Shown here piece by piece: positions 1-6,261 of a stretch of DNA of 6,294 nt (the stretch's first letter is position 1; the number at the start of each line of letters is the position of its first letter). The stretch comes from Pseudomonadota bacterium (GTDB lineage Bacteria; Pseudomonadota; Alphaproteobacteria; Sphingomonadales; Sphingomonadaceae). A program made the translations under genes and the position numbers. Location: NCBI GenBank assembly GCA_963205285.1, contig CAUJJQ010000250.1, positions 1-6,294 of the forward strand, in the 5' to 3' direction. The notes below the pieces were generated by a model, which was not told where the DNA came from, did no database searches, and saw only the letters and a list, made by a program, of their open reading frames with translations.

Positions 1-744
1 TGCCGACCATAATTGGCCAAGCGCGGTTTCGAGTGCTGCCATGTCCCGCTGGGGGATGGCGGCATCGGCGGTATGATCATCAATCGCATAAATGCGCTGC
101 AAGCCGAGCCTCGCCGCTACGACCGCTGCCACTTCAAAATTTTCGTTCATCCGGCCGGTTCGGGTCATTAATCCAACCAGCGTTTCATCGACCCCGTCAC
201 CTATATGCCGTTCATTTTCAGGCAGTTGTAGCCATTGGACATAGGCCGATGGGCGGTCGTTCGCGGCATAAAACAGGCTGGCGAGGTGGCGGCGCTGCGC
301 TGGTGTGGGTGCGGCGGGCCAGTTGGCGAGCAAATTTTCGACCGCAACCCGGGCCGCGCCGACATTCATACCGGTTGTCCGCTCCGCCTCTGCCGGGTCG
401 TTGCAATATTGGCTGGCGACATCGACGTAAATCGCCGGATTGGCGCTGATCAGCCCGCATTGTTCACCCGATAACCCTTCATAGGTGATGATGTCGGGGC
501 GAAATGCCTGCAATCTGTCGATGAGCGGTCCAAGGTCAGCGCGCGTCAAATGTTCGGACAGGCCCGACAAATGCGCCATGCCCATGTTGAGAATGATATT
601 GGGCGGACTAGTCAGTTCGGCGCGCCAAGTGCGGGGTTCCACGGCAGGCGGTGCGCTCGATGATGGTGTTTGCTGCGCCGCCAGCACGGCGGGACAGGCG
701 GCCAGCACAAATGCGGCGAGCATCGAAAATGGAAAATGGCGCAT
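1..744 (-). CDS. DUF5694-like secreted protein or lipoprotein, 3' end missing
   Basis: The frame is open without a stop from the ATG at 744 to the left edge, giving 248 residues with the C-terminus missing. The N-terminus is a signal peptide (MRHFPFSMLAAFVLAAC). LAAC at residues 14-17 fits a lipobox, but the following AVLAA-QQ could equally be a signal peptidase I site, so lipoprotein status is open. The mature part has a GMAH motif (55-58), a conserved-looking E89 in DIITYEG, and IYAIDDHTAD (218-227). From memory of the family these match DUF5694, which resembles the TraB/EreA/Tiki fold with its GxxH and Glu motifs; that fold link is inference. Biochemical function is unknown. An in-frame ATG at 747 is an alternative start; I prefer 744 because GGGG (750-753) then lies 5 nt upstream. 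It is divergent from the CinA-type gene. Confidence 0.72.
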   Translation of the reverse strand, partial: MRHFPFSMLAAFVLAACPAVLAAQQTPSSSAPPAVEPRTWRAELTSPPNIILNMGMAHLSGLSEHLTRADLGPLIDRLQAFRPDIITYEGLSGEQCGLISANPAIYVDVASQYCNDPAEAERTTGMNVGAARVAVENLLANWPAAPTPAQRRHLASLFYAANDRPSAYVQWLQLPENERHIGDGVDETLVGLMTRTGRMNENFEVAAVVAARLGLQRIYAIDDHTADAAIPQRDMAALETALGQLWSA

Positions 745-747
745 CAT

Positions 748-842
748 ATCCCCAGTGTATTATGTGTATGATACGATAGGGGGATTTGGCTCCGTTGTGC
801 AAGCCCCTTTTCATCGCGGGCAATGCGGCTAAGCTTTGGGCC
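748..842. promoter_or_regulatory. Divergent intergenic region between DUF5694-like and CinA-like genes
   Basis: This spacer must hold the 5' signals of both outward-facing genes. Its AT-rich core (756-778) contains an interrupted palindrome, GTAT-G-ATAC (766-774). It also contains -10-like hexamers: TATGAT on the plus strand (767-772) and CATAAT on the minus strand (759-764). I see no matching -35 hexamer at proper spacing for either, so no promoter is assigned. The minus-strand hexamer would give a very short leader for the DUF5694-like gene. Confidence 0.35.
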
Positions 843-1601
843 ATGACTGCACCACGCATTTGGACCGCCGCCCTCATCGTCATTGGTGATGAAATTTTGT
901 CCGGCCGGACAGAGGATAAGAATATCGGCCAGATTGCGCGCTGGCTGAATGTGCAGGGCATACGGCTTTGCCATGTGCGCGTCGTCGGCGATGTGGAGGG
1001 TGCGATAATCGACGCGGTGCAGGCACTGTCCGCATCGCATGATTATCTTTTCACCACCGGCGGCATCGGCCCGACGCACGATGATATTACGGTTGATGCG
1101 ATTGCCAAGGCTTTGGGGGTGGGTGTCGAACACCACCCTGACGCAGTGGCGGTGCTGACACGCTATTATGCCGACAAGGGCGGGGTCAATGACGCACGGC
1201 TGCGCATGGCGCGGGTGCCGGCAGGCGCCGAGTTGATCGTCAACCGCATGTCGGGCGCGCCCGGTATCCGCCATGGCAATATTTTCATCATGGCCGGGGT
1301 TCCCGCGATTACGGCGGGGATGCTTGATGCCCTGACCGGCGTGCTCGAAGGGGGCGCACCGTTGCGCTCCGTCACCATCGGCTGCTGGGTGCAGGAAAGC
1401 GAGATTGCGGATCTGCTCCGCGAAACGGAGCATGCGCATGATGGCTGTCAGATTGGCAGCTATCCCTTTTTCCGTGAAGGGCGGGTCGGCTGCAATTTCG
1501 TTGTCCGCAGTGTCGATGCGGCGGCGATCGATGCCTGCACCCGCGCGCTCAGCGATGCGCTGGACGCGATGGGCCACCTGTCGGTCGCGGACGGTATCTG
1601 A
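843..1601 (+). CDS. CinA-like competence/damage-inducible protein A, MoCF domain only
   Basis: A 252-residue protein of the CinA/molybdopterin-binding (MoCF_biosynth) family, COG1058 type. The N-terminal MoCF signature is clear: GDEILSG at 15-21, followed by E24, D25 and N27. The second signature, TTGGIGPTHDD, is at 71-81. Full-length CinA proteins are around 400 residues and end in a PncC-type NMN deamidase domain. This one stops after the MoCF domain and a short alpha/beta tail, so deamidase activity is not expected from this polypeptide. Members with this domain have been linked to nucleotide-pyrophosphate hydrolysis in NAD repair; that activity is not shown here. The frame extends upstream to a TTG at 786, but the family motif begins near the N-terminus, so ATG 843 (MTAPRIW) is chosen despite a weak Shine-Dalgarno. 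It is a single gene, convergent with the TonB receptor. Confidence 0.88.
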   Translation: MTAPRIWTAALIVIGDEILSGRTEDKNIGQIARWLNVQGIRLCHVRVVGDVEGAIIDAVQALSASHDYLFTTGGIGPTHDDITVDAIAKALGVGVEHHPDAVAVLTRYYADKGGVNDARLRMARVPAGAELIVNRMSGAPGIRHGNIFIMAGVPAITAGMLDALTGVLEGGAPLRSVTIGCWVQESEIADLLRETEHAHDGCQIGSYPFFREGRVGCNFVVRSVDAAAIDACTRALSDALDAMGHLSVADGI

Positions 1602-1654
1602 AAAAATACCCCGCCCGCGCACCCTTGTTTCTTATGGGTGCGCAGACGGGGTTT
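1601..1654 (-). terminator. Intrinsic terminator shared by convergent genes
   Basis: An inner perfect 8-bp stem, GCGCACCC (1617-1624) with GGGTGCGC (1636-1643), has an 11-nt loop. A 3x3 internal loop separates it from an outer stem of CCCCG (1609-1613) with CGGGG (1647-1651), extended by A1608-T1652. Read on the minus strand it is followed by TATTTTTT, complementary to 1601-1608, which is a textbook tract ending the TonB receptor transcript. Read on the plus strand only GTTTC follows, so it would end the CinA-like transcript less efficiently. The T-tract template overlaps the last base of the CinA-like stop codon. Confidence 0.85.
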
Positions 1655-1678
1655 CCCGGCGCCGAAAGTAAGAGCGTT

Positions 1679-3967
1679 TCAGAAGCGATAGGCGATCGTT
1701 GCCGACCAGCGGCGCGGATCGTTGAAATAGGCTTCGACAAAGCCAAAGGCGGCGCTGCCGTCATATCCGGCGACCGGCACGCGCTGGTTGGTGACATTGT
1801 CGACCGCCAGACGCAGCGACCAGCCGGTTTGCGGCAGGGTGAAGCTGGTGGAGATATTCATCAACACATGGCGCGGCGCGCGCAGCAACGGCGTATTTTC
1901 AACGTCGATGAAGGTTGCGGTGCGGTAATTGGCGTCGATGCGGAAACCCCATGCCAATTGTTCGCTAAGGTCGGTGTCATAGGCGATGCTGGCCGCTGCC
2001 GTCACTTCGGGGGCTTGCTTTGGCGTGCGGTTCGACACGTCGGTTGGCACGCCCGCGATTACCGAGATGAAACGCTGATATTTGGCATCCAGCAGGCCGA
2101 TCGCGCCGCTCAACGTCAATTCGGGCGTGATGCGGGCGCTGGTTTCCACCTCGACGCCTTGAATGCGCGAACGACCGGCATTTTCGGTGCGCACCACCAA
2201 CAGGCCGGTCGATGCCGAAACTGTCGTGATCAGTAATTGCTGGTTGCGATAATTGTTGCGGAATGCCGACACGTTAAAGGTAAAGCCGTGGCCGGGTTCG
2301 GTCTTGATCCCCATCTCCCACGCGGTCAGCGTTTCGGGGTCATAGCTGCCCACTTCTTCGAGGGAGGTTGGACGACCATTGAACCCGCCCGAACGGAAAC
2401 CACGCGTCCAGCTGGCATAGAGCATCGCATTATCGGCAAGGTCATACGAAAGCGACGCGCGCGGCGAGAAATTGTTCCAGCTCTCGGCGAGGCGATAGCT
2501 CGGCGTTCCGGCGAGCAGCGGCGCACCCGATTCATTGCGGATCGCCTGCTGAAAAAACCGCTTGCGCTCATGCGTGTAACGCCCGCCCAATTCGATGGTC
2601 AGCGCGTCGGTAATGTCAAAGGTGACATTGCCGAACAGCGCATAATTGGTCGTCACTTGACGGTTCAAAAAGTCGATGTTGAAATCGAGCGCAGTTGCAA
2701 CCGGCGGCGGGAAAGCGGCGTTGAGCAATGCTTGATACAGGCCCTCTGCTACGATCAATTGTGTCGCGTCGGTCGAATGTTCGCGGAAATAATAGGCGCC
2801 GATCAACAGATTGCCGCGATCCTGAGCGAAGGGCGTATTATATTGTAATTCTTGCGAAAATTGCCGTGTGCGTTCGTCATGCAGGTCGCCGGCATAATTG
2901 ATCGCCGCCGACGCATCGCCATCGCGCCCGAACACCATGTGCAGCCAGCGATAGGCGGTGATGGAGGTCAGCCGCCCGTCGCCAATGTCATAGGCGAGCT
3001 TGAGGTTGGTGTTCAGCGCGTCACCATCATCCCGGTTCAGGAACGGCGTGCTGTCGGTCTGGTTGATGCTCGGCGGCACGGTGCAGCAGGGGCCGAGGAA
3101 GGCGCTCTGCAGGCCGGAGAAAAAGCTTGGCGTGAAGGACAGCATCGAGTGCGCGGCGCTGTTCTGGCGGCGGTGCAGCCCATCCACCGACAGCGTCATG
3201 TCGAGCACATCGCCATCATGGTGGAGCGTCGCGCGCCCGGCAACGACGTTGCGATTGCCCAGATTCTTGCCCGACGGGATGCGCTGCCAGCCCTCGCCGA
3301 AATTGCCCAGCGCGCTCAGCCCCAGTGACCAGCTATCGCTGAGCGGCACATCGACCCGCGCGCGCACGCGCACATCGTTGAAACGGCCATAACGCACATC
3401 TGCTTCGCCGTTCAGATAGGATTCGGGCGTGTGGGTGGTGATGTTGATTGCACCGCCAATGGTGTTCTTGCCGAACAGTGAACCTTGTGGGCCGCGCAAC
3501 ACTTCAATCTGGTCGATGCCCATCAACTCGGTCATCGCGCCAAAGGTGCGCGCGATATAGACGCCATCGATATAAAGGCCGACCGCCGGGTCAGACGTGA
3601 TGATGAAATCATTTTCGCCGACCCCACGGATGAAGGGGGCGATGCCGCCGCTGTTGCCGCCCTGGCCCGGGGTAAAGCTGATGTTGGGCGCGGCCTGTTG
3701 CAGATCGCTTACCGCGTCCCAGCCGCGCGCGGCCATTGCCTCTGCATTGACCGCGGTGACCGCAATCGGCACATCCTGCAGCAATTCTGATCTGCGCCGT
3801 GCAGTGACGATAATTGCATCATCGCCCGCATCCGCCGCCGAATTTGCCTGTGCTGCTGTGTCGCCATTTGCCGTTGAATCTTGCGCAAATGCCGGGGTTG
3901 AAAAGGCTGTTAGCGCCACCAAAAGCGCTGAACTCGCCAAAAATTGCGCCCGCGAACCGACTTTCAT
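1679..3967 (-). CDS. TonB-dependent outer-membrane receptor
   Basis: A 762-residue TonB-dependent transporter that takes up a substrate across the outer membrane using TonB-ExbBD energy. Residues 1-28 are a signal peptide ending AFA, with cleavage before Q29. A low-complexity Ala/Asp/Ser linker follows, then a TonB-box-like DAIIVTA (50-56). The plug domain spans about 60-178 and carries DVPIAVTAV, IRGVG, YIDGVYIAR and the hallmark IEVLRGPQGSLFGKNTIGGA (154-173). The rest is the beta-barrel, ending in an aromatic residue (IAYRF-stop) as needed for BAM-dependent insertion. A vicinal Cys pair (294-295) sits in a probable extracellular loop. The frame runs open to 4045, but the ATG at 3967 is chosen because it begins the signal peptide and has a strong Shine-Dalgarno. 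The substrate cannot be told from sequence, and no binding-protein or enzyme gene flanks it. Confidence 0.95.
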   Translation of the reverse strand: MKVGSRAQFLASSALLVALTAFSTPAFAQDSTANGDTAAQANSAADAGDDAIIVTARRRSELLQDVPIAVTAVNAEAMAARGWDAVSDLQQAAPNISFTPGQGGNSGGIAPFIRGVGENDFIITSDPAVGLYIDGVYIARTFGAMTELMGIDQIEVLRGPQGSLFGKNTIGGAINITTHTPESYLNGEADVRYGRFNDVRVRARVDVPLSDSWSLGLSALGNFGEGWQRIPSGKNLGNRNVVAGRATLHHDGDVLDMTLSVDGLHRRQNSAAHSMLSFTPSFFSGLQSAFLGPCCTVPPSINQTDSTPFLNRDDGDALNTNLKLAYDIGDGRLTSITAYRWLHMVFGRDGDASAAINYAGDLHDERTRQFSQELQYNTPFAQDRGNLLIGAYYFREHSTDATQLIVAEGLYQALLNAAFPPPVATALDFNIDFLNRQVTTNYALFGNVTFDITDALTIELGGRYTHERKRFFQQAIRNESGAPLLAGTPSYRLAESWNNFSPRASLSYDLADNAMLYASWTRGFRSGGFNGRPTSLEEVGSYDPETLTAWEMGIKTEPGHGFTFNVSAFRNNYRNQQLLITTVSASTGLLVVRTENAGRSRIQGVEVETSARITPELTLSGAIGLLDAKYQRFISVIAGVPTDVSNRTPKQAPEVTAAASIAYDTDLSEQLAWGFRIDANYRTATFIDVENTPLLRAPRHVLMNISTSFTLPQTGWSLRLAVDNVTNQRVPVAGYDGSAAFGFVEAYFNDPRRWSATIAYRF

Positions 3968-3976
3968 CACAATATG

Positions 3977-3983
3977 CTCCCCC
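3977..3983 (-). promoter_or_regulatory. Ribosome binding site of the TonB receptor
   Basis: On the minus strand this reads GGGGGAG, separated by 9 nt from the ATG at 3967. It supports that start over the in-frame upstream ATG at 4045. Confidence 0.7.
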
Positions 3984-3986
3984 AAG

Positions 3987-4014
3987 ATAGTATTTGGAAA
4001 TTTTGCGGCTACAA
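3987..4014 (-). promoter_or_regulatory. Possible sigma70-type promoter of the TonB receptor
   Basis: On the minus strand, TTGTAG (4009-4014) and TACTAT (3987-3992) are separated by 16 bp. They would start a transcript near 3980, right at the Shine-Dalgarno. Both hexamers are poor matches (3 of 6 and 4 of 6), so this is only a candidate. Confidence 0.2.
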
Positions 4015-4021
4015 AAGCATA

Positions 4022-4115
4022 TTGCGTATTGTTGCGCAAGGGCATTTACGCGAAATATGAAGAATATTCGACAAATATACCAATTTGCGTAATGGTATGG
4101 TTGGCGTTTGCGCAG
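4022..4115. promoter_or_regulatory. Cluster of TTGCGYA motifs upstream of the TonB receptor
   Basis: Four plus-strand copies of TTGCGYA lie here: TTGCGTAT (4022-4029), TTGCGCAA (4032-4039, a perfect palindrome), TTGCGTAA (4085-4092) and TTGCGCAG (4108-4115). A related TTACGCGAA (4046-4054) lies between them, as does the palindrome GAATATTC (4062-4069). The cluster sits 55-148 bp upstream of the receptor start, where an operator array would be expected. No regulator gene is nearby and no known binding site is recognised. Confidence 0.35.
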
Positions 4116-4153
4116 GCTGCCGGTGGGATATGCCGGATTTTAGGGCTGCGCGC

Positions 4154-5395
4154 CTATTGCGCGCGCGGCAGGCGCACCAGACCAAAAAGCGCGCAGATGG
4201 CAATCAACGACGCCACGGCAAAGCCGATGCCGTAAAAATGCACTGGGGCGTTGGCGCTGGTGAACCAGGCGAGCAACGGGTTGTAGAGCAGCGGCGCTAT
4301 CACAGAACCCACCGCCATGCTGCTCGATGCGATGCCTTGTACTTCGCCCTGGGTGGTGCGGTTGGCGCGGCGGGTCATCATCGCGGTCAGGCACGGGTGG
4401 ATGAACGATGAAATGGCGATCAAGGGCATAACCGCCAGCGCCACCCAGCCATTTTCGCTAAAGGTCAATATCACCATGATGGTGATGGCCCCGACCAGCC
4501 CGATTTCGGCCATTCGCCGTTCGCCAAAGCGGGCGATGGCGCGCCGCGCAAACAGCGATTGGGTAATCGCCATGGCTATGCCCATCAGCGCCAGCGACAC
4601 GCCAACCAGCGCATTCGACCAGCCAAAGCGGCCAATAGCGAAATAGGCCCAGGTCATCGGGTAAATCAGGCTGGCGAGCTGCCAGAGGAAATAAATGATG
4701 GTGATCGGCGTCAGCCCCGGCATCTGCCGGAGCTTGATGAGCGCCCCCACAGGGTTTGCGCGCCGCCAGTCAAAAGGGCGGCGATGTTCGCGCGCCAGCG
4801 TTTCGGGCAGCGCCACCCAGCCATAAGCAAAATTGGCAAAGGCGAGGATCGCAGAGGCATAAAATGGCCAGCGATAGTCAAATTCGCCCAGCAAACCGCC
4901 GACCGCCGGGCCCATAACAAAGCCTGCGCCAAAGGCGGCAGAGATGAGACCATAGAGGCGGGCGCGGTCATCCGCCGGGGTGATGTCGGCCAACACAGCT
5001 TGCGCGGGCGCATTGGTCGAACCGAACAAGCCGCTCAAAATCCGCGCCAGAAACAGCCAGCCCAGCGTCGGGGCGAGCGCCATAATCAGAAAATCGCAGG
5101 CAAAACCGAATAGCGAGCCGAGCAGCACCGGACGTCGCCCGAAACGGTCGGACAAATTGCCAATAACCGGCGAAAAGACGAATTGCATCGCGGCATAGGT
5201 CAGCGACAGCCAACCACCAATTGCCGTCGCATGCGCGATATTGCTGTGCGATAGTGCCATCACCAGATCGGGCACGACGGGGATGATGACGCCAAAGGCC
5301 ATGGCGTTCAGAAACATCGTCGAGAGGACAAAGCGCACCGCCGCGCGATGCCCCTTTATGTCCGCCGCCGTGCCGGTCGGTTGCGCGGTGACCAT
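4154..5395 (-). CDS. TetA-like (TCR/Tet family) MFS transporter
   Basis: A 413-residue major facilitator protein with about 12 hydrophobic segments. It aligns almost without gaps to TetA(A/C)-type drug/H+ antiporters as I recall them. Motif A in loop 2-3 is intact (GNLSDRFGRRPVLL, 79-92), motif B-like LARILSG covers 116-122, and antiporter motif C is GAGFVMGPAVGGLLG (156-170). GERR (291-294) precedes TM9. Of the three membrane aspartates of TetA, the TM3 one is kept (D101). The TM1 one is Asn (N30 in FLNAMAFG) and the TM9 one is Ala (A303 in GLVGA). Proton-coupled efflux of some compound is plausible; tetracycline resistance should not be assumed. The ATG at 5395 is used rather than the in-frame TTG at 5398. 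It overlaps the stop of the DUF1003 gene by one base (TGATG), implying translational coupling. No clear terminator follows the stop. Confidence 0.92.
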   Translation of the reverse strand: MVTAQPTGTAADIKGHRAAVRFVLSTMFLNAMAFGVIIPVVPDLVMALSHSNIAHATAIGGWLSLTYAAMQFVFSPVIGNLSDRFGRRPVLLGSLFGFACDFLIMALAPTLGWLFLARILSGLFGSTNAPAQAVLADITPADDRARLYGLISAAFGAGFVMGPAVGGLLGEFDYRWPFYASAILAFANFAYGWVALPETLAREHRRPFDWRRANPVGALIKLRQMPGLTPITIIYFLWQLASLIYPMTWAYFAIGRFGWSNALVGVSLALMGIAMAITQSLFARRAIARFGERRMAEIGLVGAITIMVILTFSENGWVALAVMPLIAISSFIHPCLTAMMTRRANRTTQGEVQGIASSSMAVGSVIAPLLYNPLLAWFTSANAPVHFYGIGFAVASLIAICALFGLVRLPRAQ

Positions 5396-5943
5396 CAACC
5401 TGCCCCACCAGCCGTGGTCGCGGGCAAAGCGCGATCCAGCTTGGCCGCCAATATTTCGATCATTTCCTGCAAACGGCCGATTTCCAGTTCGGCGCGCAAA
5501 TTCACCTCATAATCGAGGCTGGCGGACAGCCGGTCTTTGGCGGCTTGGCGATTCTGGCTCATCATGATGATCGGTGCCTGAATCGCCGCCAACATCGACA
5601 ACATCAGGTTGAGGAAGGTGTAGGGATAGGGGTCAAAGGCCATGTGCCAATGTGCCAGCACATCGGTGTTGAGCAGCATCCAGAACAGCAGGACAACGCC
5701 AAAGCCGATGATGAAGGCCCAGGAACCGCCAACCGCCGCCACTTTGTCAGCCAATCGTTCGCCGCGGGTTGCGCTGTCATCTGCCACATCGGCGGCATCG
5801 CGACTGGTTGGTGCATGGGCGGCAATCGCTTCGAGCACATGTATTTCTTCGGGTTCGAGTTGTCCCAACCCCTTGCCGAGCAGCCGTTCGGCCAGTTCAC
5901 CAATCTCGATTCCATGCGGATGGCTGAAAATATGCGTGTTCAT
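5395..5943 (-). CDS. DUF1003 family membrane protein
   Basis: A 182-residue inner-membrane protein recognised as DUF1003. The family core is plain: ERLADKVAAVGGSWAFII (62-79), a first membrane helix (about 72-91), the signature FDPYPYTFLNLMLS (103-116) and a second helix (about 108-128). MSQNRQAAKDRL (128-139) and DYEVNLRAELEI (144-155) then lead into a predicted amphipathic or coiled-coil tail. The N-terminal 60 residues are soluble and variable, starting with a His-containing MNTHIFSHPHG. The molecular function of DUF1003 is not known to me. It is first in an operon with the TetA-like transporter: its TGA overlaps the ATG of that gene. The start is firm, because GAGGAG lies 8 nt upstream. 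Confidence 0.93.
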   Translation of the reverse strand: MNTHIFSHPHGIEIGELAERLLGKGLGQLEPEEIHVLEAIAAHAPTSRDAADVADDSATRGERLADKVAAVGGSWAFIIGFGVVLLFWMLLNTDVLAHWHMAFDPYPYTFLNLMLSMLAAIQAPIIMMSQNRQAAKDRLSASLDYEVNLRAELEIGRLQEMIEILAAKLDRALPATTAGGAG

Positions 5944-5951
5944 GGCTGCGG

Positions 5952-5957
5952 CTCCTC
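5952..5957 (-). promoter_or_regulatory. Ribosome binding site of the DUF1003 gene
   Basis: The minus strand reads GAGGAG, 8 nt before the ATG at 5943. This near-consensus Shine-Dalgarno fixes the start of the operon's first gene. Confidence 0.75.
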
Positions 5958-6051
5958 AACATGCAGCGACAGGTGGCGTTTTTGCGCCATTTCCGGCAAC
6001 GCCCCTTGAGGGCTTTGGCCCTTCTGTCAAGCGTCGCGCGCCGCGATCTCC
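5958..6051. other. Spacer upstream of the DUF1003-MFS operon with small hairpins
   Basis: No gene is seen here. Two short inverted repeats are present: TGGCG (5974-5978) with CGCCA (5985-5989), and AGGGC (6009-6013) with GCCCT (6018-6022). The second is flanked by CTTGA (6005-6009) and TCAAG (6027-6031). A perfect -35 hexamer, TTGACA, is on the minus strand at 6025-6030, but nothing like a -10 follows at 16-18 bp, so the operon promoter is not assigned. Neither hairpin has a T-tract. Confidence 0.3.
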
Positions 6052-6155
6052 GCGCGAGCGGCGAGAAGGCCGGAACGCAAGTGGAGGCCAATCGAACCCT
6101 GATGGCTGCAGACCGGCACGTCATCAGCAAATGGAGCGGGTGAAGGGGATTCGAA
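6052..6155. repeat. Tandem repeat, copy 1 (107-bp period), ending in a tRNA 3' fragment
   Basis: Aligned at an offset of 107 to the copy beginning at 6159. Over the first 96 positions only one base differs (G6120 versus A6227). The copies then diverge, with an extra T in copy 1 around 6151, inside the tRNA-derived end. The unit contains an inverted repeat, CTGATG (6099-6104) with CATCAG (6122-6127), enclosing a PstI-type CTGCAG palindrome. It also has the 11-mer AATCGAACCCT (6090-6100), identical to the T-arm of the adjacent tRNA. Confidence 0.93.
6132..6155 (-). pseudogene. Orphan 3' fragment of a tRNA-Gly (acceptor and part of T-arm)
   Basis: On the minus strand this starts TTCGAATCCCC and runs through ACCCGC, a T discriminator and an encoded CCA (6132-6134). 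The last 16 bases are identical to the true tRNA end at 6239-6254. The T-arm part differs from the intact gene and has one extra base, so it cannot form the normal 5-bp T-stem. No D-arm or anticodon arm precedes it, because the next repeat copy begins 4 bases away. Confidence 0.65.
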
Positions 6156-6158
6156 GCT

Positions 6159-6261
6159 GCGCGAGCGGCGAGAAGGCCGGAACGCAAGTGGAGGCCAATC
6201 GAACCCTGATGGCTGCAGACCGGCACATCATCAGCAAATGGAGCGGGTGAAGGGAATCGAA
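6159..6261. repeat. Tandem repeat, copy 2, running into the intact tRNA-Gly
   Basis: This copy is nearly identical to the one at 6052-6155. Its right end (6239-6261) is the real 3' end of the tRNA-Gly gene, so the duplication unit consists of the tRNA tail plus about 80 bp of its downstream sequence. The T-arm-like 11-mer AATCGAACCCT recurs at 6197-6207. I saw no protein-coding signal: the short open frames through it are antisense to the tRNA. Confidence 0.93.

Noticed and set aside
786..842. Upstream TTG start for the CinA-like gene, just after AGGGGG
   Set aside because: The spacing of AGGGGG to the TTG is only 2 nt, and the extra 19 residues do not belong to the family.
744..1622. Long minus-strand open frame (292 residues) opposite the CinA-like gene
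   Set aside because: It is Arg/His/Pro-rich with no family resemblance and lies antisense to a clear MoCF protein. It is a shadow of GC-rich codon use.
1625..2848. Two consecutive plus-strand open frames of 203 residues each
   Set aside because: Both are antisense to the TonB receptor, have no recognisable domain, and start without a proper ribosome binding site.
3968..4045. N-terminal extension of the TonB receptor starting at ATG 4045
   Set aside because: It would put 26 residues before a classic signal peptide and would bypass the strong GGGGGAG site before 3967.
4110..4151. Inverted repeat GCGCAG/CTGCGC after the MFS stop as a terminator
   Set aside because: The stem is 6 bp with a 30-nt loop and no T-tract follows on the minus strand.
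6025..6030. Perfect TTGACA on the minus strand upstream of the DUF1003 operon
   Set aside because: No -10-like hexamer is found at 16-18 bp (AAGGGG at 17), so it is not called as a promoter.
5642..6250. Open frames running through the tandem repeat on both strands, including duplicated peptides ending ISKWSG
   Set aside because: They are antisense to the tRNA end or to DUF1003, or cross the non-coding repeat. The peptide repetition simply reflects the DNA repeat.
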